Shown here in pieces: positions 9,408 to 19,213 of a DNA stretch of 64,000 bases. Source of the stretch: Ancylobacter rudongensis (lineage in GTDB: Bacteria > Pseudomonadota > Alphaproteobacteria > Rhizobiales > Xanthobacteraceae); NCBI RefSeq assembly GCF_900100155.1, contig NZ_FMTP01000002.1, positions 558,001-622,000 on the forward strand, read 5' to 3'. The translations under genes were made by a program, and so were the position numbers. Numbering within the stretch: position 1 is the first letter of the stretch; every line of letters starts with the position of its first letter. The notes beneath the pieces were generated by a model. The model was not told the DNA's origin, did no database searches, and saw only the letters and a list, made by a program, of their open reading frames with translations.

Positions 9408-9800
9408 CTAGTTGAGCGTGCGGGCCGCGCCCGGAACGTCGAGCGAGAAGGCCGGCACCTCGGCCTCGAAGCTGTCGCCGGCCGTCGTCGTCAGGCTGTA
9501 GCGGCCTTCCATGATGCCGGTGGAGGTCGGCAGCGGCACGCCGCTGGTGTATTCGAAATGCCCGCCGGGCGGCAGCACCGGCTGCTCGCCCACCACCCCG
9601 GCCCCGCGCACTTCCTGCACCCGGCCGAGCGCGTCGGTGATGATCCAGTGGCGGGATCTGAGCTGCACCGTATCGACGCCGAGATTGAGGATCTCGACCG
9701 TGTAGGCCCAGAAATACTGGCCACGCTCGGGGTCGGAGCGCTCGGGCGCGAAGCGCGGCGTCACCGTCACCTGCACGCCTTTCGTCGTCGCCCGATACAT
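9408..9800 (-). CDS. apaG: ApaG protein
   Basis: 130-residue single-domain beta-sandwich protein of the ApaG/DUF525 family. The start is MYRATTKGVQV at 9800, preceded by AGAGGAG; a longer frame to 9869 is not family-like. The conserved core includes YFWAYTVEILN, SRHWIITDALG, the glycine-rich GAGVVGEQPVLPPG and YTSGVPL. The biochemical role of ApaG is not firmly known; it has been linked to diadenosine tetraphosphate metabolism and cobalt resistance through its E. coli operon. Here it lies downstream of metZ on the same strand. Confidence 0.93.
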   Translation of the reverse strand: MYRATTKGVQVTVTPRFAPERSDPERGQYFWAYTVEILNLGVDTVQLRSRHWIITDALGRVQEVRGAGVVGEQPVLPPGGHFEYTSGVPLPTSTGIMEGRYSLTTTAGDSFEAEVPAFSLDVPGAARTLN

Positions 9801-9919
9801 GCCCGCTCCTCTGCGCCCCCCGAATCGCTCAAGTGCCACTACTGAAAGGCTTTTGCCCGGCGAGGGCAAGGCGGCGGCGCTTCACGCCTGCGTTTGTGCA
9901 CCGCCGCCCGATACCCCCC

Positions 9920-11131
9920 TCACACCGCCTGCAGTGCGCGGGCGATGTCGTCGGTGAGGTCGTCGACATGCTCCAGCCCGACCGAGAGCCGCACCATACC
10001 GTCGAAAATACCCATCTCGGCCCGCGCCTCCGGGCTGAAGCGCTGATGCGTCGTGGTGGCGGGATGGGTGACGAGGCTCTTGGCGTCGCCGAGATTGTTG
10101 GAGATGCGCACCACCTTCAACGCGTTGAGGAAACGGAACGCGCCCGCCTTGCCGCCCTCGACCTCGAAGGTCACGAGCGTGCCGCCGCCGCGCATCTGGC
10201 GCCGGGCCAATTCGTGCTGGGGATGGTCGGCGCGCCAGGGATAGATCACCCGCGTGATGCCCGGCAGCTCGGCCATCCGGTCCGCCAGCGTCGCCGCGCT
10301 GGCCTGCGAGCGCTCGACCCGCAGCGGCAGCGTCTCCAGCCCCTTCAGCATCACCCAGGCGTTGAACGGCGAGATCGACGGGCCGGTCTGGCGCAGGAAA
10401 GTCTGGAGATGGTCGGTGAGGAACTTCTCCGAGCACAGCACGACGCCGGCCAGGCACCGCCCCTGCCCGTCAATATGCTTGGTGGCGGAATAGACCACCA
10501 CATCGGCGCCGAGCGCCAGCGGGCTCTGCAGCATCGGGGTGGCGAACACATTGTCGACGATCAGGCAGGCGCCGGCCGCCTTGGAGATCTCCGCCACGGC
10601 CGCGATGTCGACCAGTTCCAGCGTCGGGTTGGTCGGGCTCTCCAGGAAGAGCACCCGGGTCTGCGGCCGCACCGCCGCCTTCCACGCGGCAAGGTCGGTG
10701 CCGTCGACCAACGTGGTGGCAATGCCGAAGCGCGGCAGCAATTCCTCGATCACATAGCGGCAGGAGCCGAACAGCGCCCGCGCCGCCACCACATGGTCAC
10801 CGGCTTTGAGCTGGCACAGCAGCGAGGCGGTGACCGCCGCCATGCCGGACGCCGTGCCGCGCGCCACTTCCGCGCCTTCCAGCAGCGCGAGGCGGGTCTC
10901 GAACATCGCCGCCGTCGGGTTGGAATAGCGGGTGTAGATGAAGCCGGGGTCCTCGCCCTTGAAGCGGGCTTCGGCCTGCTCGGCGCTCTCATAGACATAG
11001 CCCTGGGTGAGGTAGAGCGCCTCCGCCGTCTCGCCGAAGGGCGAGCGCAGGATGCCCCCCTGCACGAGGCGGGTCTCGGGCCGCAGCTGGGCGATCTCGG
11101 CGGAGGAAAGCTTGGGGACGGTCTCGGTCAT
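9920..11131 (-). CDS. metZ: O-succinylhomoserine sulfhydrylase MetZ
   Basis: PLP enzyme of the Cys/Met metabolism family that makes homocysteine from O-succinylhomoserine and sulfide in methionine synthesis. It has 403 residues. The cofactor aspartate lies in LIVDNVFATP (D193) and the Schiff-base lysine in YSATKHIDG (K218). The start at 11131 is preceded by GGAG. The upstream leader holds a SAM-II riboswitch, so expression should fall when S-adenosylmethionine is plentiful; metZ is one of the genes this riboswitch class usually precedes. O-acetylhomoserine sulfhydrylase is a close relative, but the sequence and riboswitch context favour MetZ. Confidence 0.94.
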   Translation of the reverse strand: MTETVPKLSSAEIAQLRPETRLVQGGILRSPFGETAEALYLTQGYVYESAEQAEARFKGEDPGFIYTRYSNPTAAMFETRLALLEGAEVARGTASGMAAVTASLLCQLKAGDHVVAARALFGSCRYVIEELLPRFGIATTLVDGTDLAAWKAAVRPQTRVLFLESPTNPTLELVDIAAVAEISKAAGACLIVDNVFATPMLQSPLALGADVVVYSATKHIDGQGRCLAGVVLCSEKFLTDHLQTFLRQTGPSISPFNAWVMLKGLETLPLRVERSQASAATLADRMAELPGITRVIYPWRADHPQHELARRQMRGGGTLVTFEVEGGKAGAFRFLNALKVVRISNNLGDAKSLVTHPATTTHQRFSPEARAEMGIFDGMVRLSVGLEHVDDLTDDIARALQAV

Positions 11132-11142
11132 CTGCGGCTCCG

Positions 11143-11190
11143 GTCTCTCGCATTCAACCGGGGTCGCTCGCGCTGTCGCGCGGCCCCGGC
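11143..11190 (-). promoter_or_regulatory. Hairpin between SAM-II riboswitch and metZ start
   Basis: On the transcript, CCGGGG pairs with CCCCGG around an inner GCGC-containing stem, immediately after the riboswitch and about 20 nt before the metZ start. There is no T-run after it, so control by masking the ribosome-binding region fits better than intrinsic termination. That mechanism is inference. Confidence 0.4.
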
Positions 11191-11191
11191 C

Positions 11192-11253
11192 TTTTTAGCA
11201 ACCTTGTTTAGCGTGGCGGCAAGCCGGCCGGCTCAAATGACCACGTGGTGCTT
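11192..11253 (-). ncRNA. SAM-II riboswitch in the metZ leader
   Basis: Read on the minus strand, the leader shows the SAM-II hallmarks in order: a 5' stem strand CACGTGGT, the conserved ATTTGAGCC segment, a GC-rich loop, CCACGCTAAACAAG (the usual form is CACGTTAAACAAG, so one conserved position differs) and the closing GCTAAAAA. These form the H-type pseudoknot that binds S-adenosylmethionine. It lies 61 nt upstream of the metZ start codon, the expected location in alphaproteobacteria. The conserved elements are seen directly; ligand response is inferred from the family. Confidence 0.93.
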
Positions 11254-11379
11254 TTCGCTTACTCCCAGCCCCGAGGTGCCGTCAAGCGCACTTCACGACA
11301 AGCAGGCTTGGCTCAAGGGGGCCTGTCCGGTAAAGCGAACCGCACGAATGGACCAGCCATCATCAGCGGAGCGGCGCGC

Positions 11380-12528
11380 GTGGCCGAGAACGGCATGACA
11401 GTTTCGGGCACGGCGACATCCGGGCTGGCCGGGGCGGGCATCCTGCCCGGCCATGCCATCGAGGCGCTGGCCGCCGGCGGCGCCATCCGCAGCACGCGCC
11501 CCTTCGATGCCGACCAGGTGCAGCCCGCCAGCCTCGATCTGCGCCTCGGCCCGGTCGCCTGGCGCATCCGCGCCAGCTTCCTGCCCGGCCCCGGCGAGAC
11601 GGTGGCCGACCGCCTCACCCGGCTCGGCCTGCACCAGCTCGACCTCACCGGCGGCGAGGTGCTGGAGACCGGATGCGTCTATCTGGTCGAGCTGGAGGAA
11701 GCGCTGGCGCTGCCCGCCGACATCGCCGCCTCGGCCAACCCGAAAAGCTCCACCGGCCGGCTCGACGTGTTCACCCGCGTCATCGCCGATCGCTCGCGCG
11801 CCTTCGACATCGTGCCCGCCGGCTATGCCGGCAAGCTCTATCTGGAAATCAGCCCGCGCACCTTCCCCATCCTGGTGCGGCAGGGCTCGCGCCTGTCGCA
11901 GATCCGCTTCCGGCGCGGCGATGCGCGCCTCGACGAGGCCGGCATCGCCGCCCTCAACGCCACGGAGCGTCTGGTGGACGCCCCCCTCGCCGATGTCGCC
12001 GGCGGCGGCATCGCGGTGAGCGTCGATCTCTCCGGCGAGGGCTTTGGCGGCCTGCTCGGCTTCCGCGCCAAGCGCCATACCGGGGTGATCGACGTCGATC
12101 GCCGCGCCGCCTGCGAGGTCGAGGATTTCTGGGAGCCGCTGGTCACGCGCGGCCGGCGCGAGCTGGTGCTCGACCCGGACGCCTTCTACATCCTCGCCTC
12201 CAAGGAGGCGGTGCATGTGCCCCCCAGCCACGCGGCGGAGATGGTCCCGTTCGACCCGCTGGTCGGCGAGTTCCGGGTGCATTATGCCGGCTTCTTCGAT
12301 CCCGGCTTCGGCCATGACGCGGCCGGCGGGCGAGGGGCCCGCGCCGTGCTGGAAGTGCGCTCGCGCGAGGTGCCGTTCATCCTGGAAGACGGCCAGATCG
12401 TCGGCCGGCTCGTCTATGAGAACATGCTGGAGCGCCCCCGCACCCTTTATGGCGAGGGCCTCGGCTCCAACTATCAGGCGCAGGGGCTGAAGCTCTCCAA
12501 GCATTTCAAGGCCTGGACGCGGGACTGA
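11380..12528 (+). CDS. dcd: 2'-deoxycytidine 5'-triphosphate deaminase, long two-domain form
   Basis: Nucleotide-pool enzyme that deaminates dCTP to dUTP. Unlike the roughly 190-residue E. coli enzyme, this alphaproteobacterial form has about 380 residues made of two trimeric-dUTPase-like halves. The active-site-like segment PKSSTGRLDVFTR lies near residue 120 and a second half begins near 205. The GTG at 11380 has GGAG 8 nt upstream; the ATG at 11395 is an equally short alternative. It is divergent from metZ, so the roughly 250-bp gap carries both promoters as well as the metZ riboswitch. Confidence 0.85.
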   Translation: MAENGMTVSGTATSGLAGAGILPGHAIEALAAGGAIRSTRPFDADQVQPASLDLRLGPVAWRIRASFLPGPGETVADRLTRLGLHQLDLTGGEVLETGCVYLVELEEALALPADIAASANPKSSTGRLDVFTRVIADRSRAFDIVPAGYAGKLYLEISPRTFPILVRQGSRLSQIRFRRGDARLDEAGIAALNATERLVDAPLADVAGGGIAVSVDLSGEGFGGLLGFRAKRHTGVIDVDRRAACEVEDFWEPLVTRGRRELVLDPDAFYILASKEAVHVPPSHAAEMVPFDPLVGEFRVHYAGFFDPGFGHDAAGGRGARAVLEVRSREVPFILEDGQIVGRLVYENMLERPRTLYGEGLGSNYQAQGLKLSKHFKAWTRD

Positions 12529-12534
12529 GCGCCG

Positions 12535-12978
12535 TCAGGCCGGGCGCGCGGCAAACACCTCGCGGGCGGCGAACAGTCCGTTGAGCGCGGCGGGGAAGCC
12601 GGCATAGACGGCCATCTGCATGAGAATTTCGATGATCTCCTCGCGGCTGAGGCCGACATTCAGCCCGGCCTCGATATGCACCTTCAGCTGCGGCGCGGCA
12701 TTGCCCATCGCGGCCAGCGCGGCGATGGTCGCCACCTCGCGCAGGCGCAGGTCCAGCCCCGGGCGGGTGTAGATGTCGCCGAAGGGGAACTCGATCAGCA
12801 GCCGGCCGAAATCCGGGGCGATATCGCTGAGTTGCTCCACCACCCGCGTGCCGGCCTCGCCGTCGATCCGCGCCAGCGCCGCCCATCCGGCCGCGTAGCG
12901 CGGGTTGGTGTCACTGTCAGCGTTCGGCATCGTGCGCGGGTCCGGGGCCGAGGTTGGGGCTTTGATCGTCGGGGTCAT
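12535..12978 (-). CDS. Carboxymuconolactone decarboxylase family protein
   Basis: 147-residue protein of the CMD/AhpD-like fold, with the core from about residue 25 (YAAGWAALARIDG) through LREVATIAALAAMG and HIEAGLNVGLSREEIIEILMQMA. It lacks the CxxC of AhpD, so it is closer to gamma-carboxymuconolactone decarboxylase-like members whose reaction is often unknown. The ATG at 12978 has GAGGA 8 nt upstream and lies inside the 3' end of the merR gene; the next ATG at 12930 has no ribosome-binding site. The 62-bp overlap makes a merR-CMD operon. It ends 6 bp from dcd in convergent orientation. Confidence 0.85.
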   Translation of the reverse strand: MTPTIKAPTSAPDPRTMPNADSDTNPRYAAGWAALARIDGEAGTRVVEQLSDIAPDFGRLLIEFPFGDIYTRPGLDLRLREVATIAALAAMGNAAPQLKVHIEAGLNVGLSREEIIEILMQMAVYAGFPAALNGLFAAREVFAARPA

Positions 12979-13342
12979 GGTTCACGTCCTCACGGGTGCT
13001 GCCGGCATAGCCGGCGATCTTGCTGTCGAGGACATCGAGGCAGGCGTGAAGCTCGTCCAGATGCGCCTGCACCGCGTCGCGGTGATGCCGGAGCAGGGCA
13101 CCGCGTTGGGCAACAGTCTCCTCCCCCTGCGCCCGCAGGGCGGCATAGCGAACCATGTCGCGGATCGGCATTCCCGTGGTTTTCAGCCGCCGGAGAAAGG
13201 CGATCCAGGTGAGGATGGACGGGTCATAATCGCGCTGGCGCGCCGCGTTCCGGTCGGCGCGCGGGAGCAGGCCGATGCGCTCGTAATAGCGGATCGTGTC
13301 CATGCTCAATCCCGTGCGCCGGGCCAGTTCACCGATCTTCAT
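12917..13342 (-). CDS. MerR family transcriptional regulator
   Basis: 141-residue regulator with an N-terminal MerR winged helix (MKIGELARRTGLSMDTIRYY, residues 1-20) and an effector/dimer helix region with one cysteine near residue 101. Only one Cys is present in the likely sensing region, so it does not look like a mercury or cadmium sensor; it resembles the group that controls oxidoreductase and CMD genes. Immediately upstream is a promoter with a 19-bp spacer and a central dyad, the classic arrangement remodelled by MerR activators, so it should control its own operon with the CMD gene. Confidence 0.9.
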   Translation of the reverse strand: MKIGELARRTGLSMDTIRYYERIGLLPRADRNAARQRDYDPSILTWIAFLRRLKTTGMPIRDMVRYAALRAQGEETVAQRGALLRHHRDAVQAHLDELHACLDVLDSKIAGYAGSTREDVNHDPDDQSPNLGPGPAHDAER

Positions 13343-13371
13343 CTCTGTCCCGAAATGCTACGACGCTCATG

Positions 13372-13402
13372 GGTCTAGGTGCTGGAGCGCACTCCAGGTC
13401 AA
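13372..13402 (-). promoter_or_regulatory. MerR-type promoter and operator for the merR-CMD operon
   Basis: On the minus strand: -35 TTGACC (13397-13402), a 19-bp spacer, and -10 TAGACC (13372-13377). Inside lies the dyad CTGGAG-tgcg-CTCCAG (13382-13397). The over-long spacer with an operator between the two boxes is diagnostic of MerR-regulated promoters. The -10 is about 30 bp before the merR start codon. Confidence 0.85.
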
Positions 13403-13469
13403 GCGCTTTCTCGCCCGCGCCCACTCCACGAACGTCCTGCGCCGCGCCGAGCCGCACCGGCCAGTGCGT

Positions 13470-14489
13470 TCATCCCCCCGGCGGGTCGCGGCCTTCCACG
13501 AAGGCCCGCAGCAGATGGTGCGCGATCGCCATGCGCGGCGGCGCCACCAGCCCCTCGGGATGGGTGCGGGTCAGCAGCAGCCGCGCCTCCTCGCGCGAGA
13601 ACCAGCGCGCGGCTTCCAGCTCGTTCGGGTCGATGACGATCTCCCGTGACGCCGCCTGCGCGTGAAACCCGGTCATCACAGACATCGGGAACGGCCAGGG
13701 CTGCGAGCAGAGATAGCGCACCGCGCCGGTGGCGATGCCGGCTTCTTCCATCGTCTCGCGCCGCACCGCGTCCTCGAAGGTCTCGCCCGGCTCGACGAAG
13801 CCGGCGAGGCAGGACCACATGCCGGGCGCGAAGCGGGCGGAGCGCCCGAGCAAGCACTGGTCGCCATCCACCGTGAGCATGATGACCACGGGGTCGGTGC
13901 GCGGAAAATGCTGCGCCCCGCAGGCGGGGCAATCGCGCCGCCAGCCGGCCTCCGCCACGGTGAGCCGCCCGCCGCAATTGGAGCAGAAGCTGCGCCGCGC
14001 ATGCCAGGCCAGCATCGCCTTGGCGGTGGCAAGCTGGCCGGTCTCCTCGACGCTGGCCAGCTCGCGCGTGGCAATGGAACGCAGATCGGTGACGAGCAGG
14101 TCGGGCCGCGCCTCCGGCGGCTCGGTCAGCGCGCCGAGCGCGGCGGCGGGAAGCGGCAGGGCGACATGGGGCACCTCGCCCTCCAGCCCCAGCAGGCAGG
14201 CCTCATCCAGCCGCCCGCCCAGCGCCACCGCCTCGTCGAGCGCAAACAGCGCGGTGCAGGAGCCCGGCCCGTCTTCCATGCCGGCGATGAAGCCCGGCAG
14301 GCGGCGCAGCACGACGCTCTCGCCGGAGATCAGGCACGCCCGGGCACGGGGATCGCGCAGGAAAAGCTCCATCTCGCCGCGCCGCAGGCCGGCCCGGTCG
14401 AGCCGCGCGCCGGTATAGCCAAGATGCGGCCACAGGCCGAGCGAGGCGGCGTCAGGGGAGGCCAGGTCTGTGGTGACGATCTCGCTCAT
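13470..14489 (-). CDS. nudC: NAD(+)/NADH pyrophosphatase NudC
   Basis: Nudix hydrolase of the NudC group, which splits NADH to NMNH and AMP and removes NAD caps from RNA. From the ATG at 14489 it has 339 residues. A zinc ribbon with CSNCGG and CPACG precedes the Nudix box, which is complete (GFVEPGE...RETMEEAGI). The NudC-specific SQPWPFPMS motif follows. Its start overlaps the HIT-family gene by 4 bp (ATGA), so the two form an operon and both act on nucleotide conjugates. Confidence 0.95.
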   Translation of the reverse strand: MSEIVTTDLASPDAASLGLWPHLGYTGARLDRAGLRRGEMELFLRDPRARACLISGESVVLRRLPGFIAGMEDGPGSCTALFALDEAVALGGRLDEACLLGLEGEVPHVALPLPAAALGALTEPPEARPDLLVTDLRSIATRELASVEETGQLATAKAMLAWHARRSFCSNCGGRLTVAEAGWRRDCPACGAQHFPRTDPVVIMLTVDGDQCLLGRSARFAPGMWSCLAGFVEPGETFEDAVRRETMEEAGIATGAVRYLCSQPWPFPMSVMTGFHAQAASREIVIDPNELEAARWFSREEARLLLTRTHPEGLVAPPRMAIAHHLLRAFVEGRDPPGG

Positions 14490-14908
14490 GCCGCCAGCGC
14501 CTCGCGCAGCTGGCCCACCAGCCGCATCGCCTGCGGCGCGCCATAGCTCTGGCGTTCGCCGCCCGCGCCCCACACCGCGCCCGGCCAGGCGGCATCCCGC
14601 TCGAAGCGGGCGATGACATGGATGTGCAGCTGCCGCACCATATTGCCGAGCGCGGCGACATTCAGCTTGTCGCAGGCGGTGAGGGCTTTCAGCGCCCGGC
14701 TCACCGCGTCGATCTCGCCCCACAGCGTGGCGCGGGCCTCGTTGTCAAGGTCGATCAGTTCGGCCAGGCGGGGGCGGCGCGGCACCAGGATCGCCCATGG
14801 AAAGCGGGCATCGTCCATCAGCCGCACGGTGGCGAGCGGGAGGTCGATCACCGGGAAGCTGTCGCCCTCAAGGCGCGGGTCGAGGACGAAGGTCGAGGCA
14901 TCGCTCAT
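14486..14908 (-). CDS. HIT domain protein
   Basis: 140-residue histidine-triad-fold protein. The histidine motif reads QLHIHVIARF, so it is HxHxx-type rather than the full HxHxHxx; the third position is altered as in many bacterial single-domain HIT proteins. The start at 14908 (MSDASTF) is preferred over an upstream frame that is not family-like. HIT enzymes cleave nucleoside phosphoramidates or dinucleoside polyphosphates. It is translationally coupled to nudC, which points to nucleotide clean-up; the exact substrate is unknown. Confidence 0.88.
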   Translation of the reverse strand: MSDASTFVLDPRLEGDSFPVIDLPLATVRLMDDARFPWAILVPRRPRLAELIDLDNEARATLWGEIDAVSRALKALTACDKLNVAALGNMVRQLHIHVIARFERDAAWPGAVWGAGGERQSYGAPQAMRLVGQLREALAA

Positions 14909-15010
14909 GCTGGCGCACGCTCCCATGCCCGGCCGGACTGCGGGCGCGGAAAAGCTATAGCGCCGCGCGGGGCGCCTTTCCATGGCCGTGGAAGGCACAG
15001 GTCCCCGCGC

Positions 15011-15916
15011 TCACGCGGCTGGCTGGGCGCGGATAAAATCGATGAAGGCGCGCAGCGGCGGAGGGACCAGCCGCCGGCCGGAGTAATAGAGGAACGGCCC
15101 CGGGAAGCGCGGCCACCATGCCTCCAGCACCGGCTCAAGGGCGCCTGTCGCGAAGTGGGGGGCGAGCCAGTCCTCGAACAGGTAGATAACGCCGGTGCCG
15201 GCGATGGCGGCGTCCACCGCCAGCTGGATCGCCGGTCCCATATTGACCAGCAGCGGGCCCTCGCCGTCGATCAGCACCGTTTCGCCGGAGCGCTCGAATT
15301 CCCACACGGGGGAGACGCCGCTGGAGAAACGTCCGCGCAGGCAGGCATGGCCCAGCAGGTCTCGGGGATGGGCGGGGCGACCGCGCGCATCGAGATAGGC
15401 AGGCGCGGCGGCGCAGGCGAAACGCTGCATTCGCGGGCCAATCGGCACGGCGATCATGTCCTGCTCCAGCCGCTCGTCATAGCGGATGCCGGCGTCGCAG
15501 CCGGCGGCCACCACGTCCACGAAACTGTCCTCCGCCGTGATGTCGAGCCGGATTTGCGGATAGGCCTTCAGGAAAGCGGGCACGATCGCCGGAAGCACCA
15601 GACGCGCCGCGCTGACTGGCACGTTCAGCCGCAGCGTGCCCGCCGGCCCGGCGCCAAGGACCGCGACACCGGACAGGGCGGCCTCCACCTCGCTCAGGGC
15701 CGGCTCCAGTCGCGCCGTCAGCCGGGCCCCGGCCTCTGTGAGGCGGATGCTGCGGGTGGTGCGATGCAAAAGGCGAACGCCGAGCCGGCCTTCGAGCCGC
15801 CGTACCGCATCGCTCAGCGCCGAGGCGCTGGAGCCCGCGATGCGGGCAGCGTTGCGAAACCCGCCCGCGCGGGCGACCGCCAGGAAGGCATTCACATCCG
15901 CCAGATTGTGCGACAT
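15011..15916 (-). CDS. LysR family transcriptional regulator
   Basis: 301-residue LysR-type regulator. The N-terminal winged helix (residues 4-63, including GGFRNAARIAGSSASALSDAV) is standard, followed by a substrate-binding domain of the CrgA/DsdC-like group that ends at residue 301. It is divergent from the aldo/keto reductase gene with an 89-bp gap, the classic arrangement in which a LysR protein controls its neighbour. The effector cannot be told from sequence. Confidence 0.92.
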   Translation of the reverse strand: MSHNLADVNAFLAVARAGGFRNAARIAGSSASALSDAVRRLEGRLGVRLLHRTTRSIRLTEAGARLTARLEPALSEVEAALSGVAVLGAGPAGTLRLNVPVSAARLVLPAIVPAFLKAYPQIRLDITAEDSFVDVVAAGCDAGIRYDERLEQDMIAVPIGPRMQRFACAAAPAYLDARGRPAHPRDLLGHACLRGRFSSGVSPVWEFERSGETVLIDGEGPLLVNMGPAIQLAVDAAIAGTGVIYLFEDWLAPHFATGALEPVLEAWWPRFPGPFLYYSGRRLVPPPLRAFIDFIRAQPAA

Positions 15917-16005
15917 TGTCCGAAATTCCGTACAGCCCGTACAGATTGTGGGCGATTATCGCGCGGCTCCGCAACGACTAATCTACTCCTTCAAAGGAGA
16001 CCGAC
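15917..16005. promoter_or_regulatory. Divergent LysR/aldo-keto reductase control region
   Basis: The 89-bp gap contains two direct copies of CCGTACAG (15928-15935 and 15937-15944), spaced 9 bp apart, next to the lysR start. GTAC cores of this kind with T-N11-A spacing are plausible LysR contact sites. The reductase has an AGGAG ribosome-binding site at 15995-15999. Confidence 0.5.
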
Positions 16006-16860
16006 ATGACGACAGCGACCTACACTTTCGCGGGCCGGACGGTGAACCGGCTGGGCTATGGTGCCATGCAGCTTGCGGGGGCGGGCGTGTTTGGCCCGCC
16101 CCGGGACCGCGAGACCGCGCTCGCCGTGCTGCGTGCCGCCATGGAGGCCGGCGTGAATCACATCGACACCAGCGACTTCTACGGCCCGCACATCACCAAC
16201 CAGCTGATCCGGGAAGCCCTTCACCCCTACCCTTCCGACCTTCTCATCGTGACCAAGATCGGTGCCGTGCGGGGCCCGAACGCCGAATGGCTGCCGGCCT
16301 TCTCTGCCGACGAACTGACCAGGGCCGTCCACGACAACCTGAGGAACCTCGCGCTCAACGTGCTCGAAGTCGTCAATCTGCGGCTCATGTTCAGCGTCCA
16401 CGGCCCGGCCGAGGGCTCGCTGGAAGCCCCGCTTACGGCGCTGGCCGAACTCCAGCGCCAGGGGCTTGTCCGTCACATCGGCCTCAGCAACGTCACCCCT
16501 GCGCAATATGCGCAAGGCCGTGCGATCGCCCCGATCGCCTGCGTGCAGAACCAGTACAATCTCGCCCACAGGGCGGACGACGCGTTCATCGACCAGCTCG
16601 CGGCGGAAGGGGTTCCCTATGTGCCCTTCTTCCCCCTCGGCGGATTCTCGCCGCTGCAATCGGACGTTCTGAAGCAGGTCGCAGCCGATCTTCACGCGAC
16701 GCCCCTGCAGGTCGCCCTCGCCTGGCTGCTGCGCCGCTCGCCCAACATCCTGCTGATCCCGGGCACCTCGTCGCCAGCGCATCTGGCGGAAAACCTCGCC
16801 GCCGCCGATCTGACGATCCCGGACGCGGCCATGGCGGCGTTGGAGAGCATCGCAGGCTAG
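16006..16860 (+). CDS. Aldo/keto reductase family oxidoreductase
   Basis: 284-residue soluble NADPH-dependent (beta/alpha)8-barrel reductase. The catalytic tetrad is visible: Asp and Tyr in IDTSDFYGP (about residues 49-57), Lys in VTKIG (about 84) and His in FSVHGP (about 132). The C-terminal cofactor segment LIPGTSSPAHLAENL is standard. It resembles the YajO/AKR11-13 style enzymes with broad aldehyde substrates. It is divergent from, and probably controlled by, the adjacent LysR regulator. The native substrate is unknown. Confidence 0.9.
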   Translation: MTTATYTFAGRTVNRLGYGAMQLAGAGVFGPPRDRETALAVLRAAMEAGVNHIDTSDFYGPHITNQLIREALHPYPSDLLIVTKIGAVRGPNAEWLPAFSADELTRAVHDNLRNLALNVLEVVNLRLMFSVHGPAEGSLEAPLTALAELQRQGLVRHIGLSNVTPAQYAQGRAIAPIACVQNQYNLAHRADDAFIDQLAAEGVPYVPFFPLGGFSPLQSDVLKQVAADLHATPLQVALAWLLRRSPNILLIPGTSSPAHLAENLAAADLTIPDAAMAALESIAG

Positions 16861-17003
16861 CAGTGCCCGGGCGCGCGAGGGCAGTGGACAGCGCCGGCTC
16901 ATCTCCTGTAACGAGACTCACGCACGTCCCTGCCTGTTGCACGATGGCGAACCGCCCGCGCCTCTCCGCGGCCGGCGCCTCGCCTCCGCCAAAGTACAGT
17001 GCC

Positions 17004-19182
<2,179 letters not shown>

Positions 19183-19213
19183 TGGGCAGGTGTCCGTGCC
19201 AGAGAGGTCCCCG

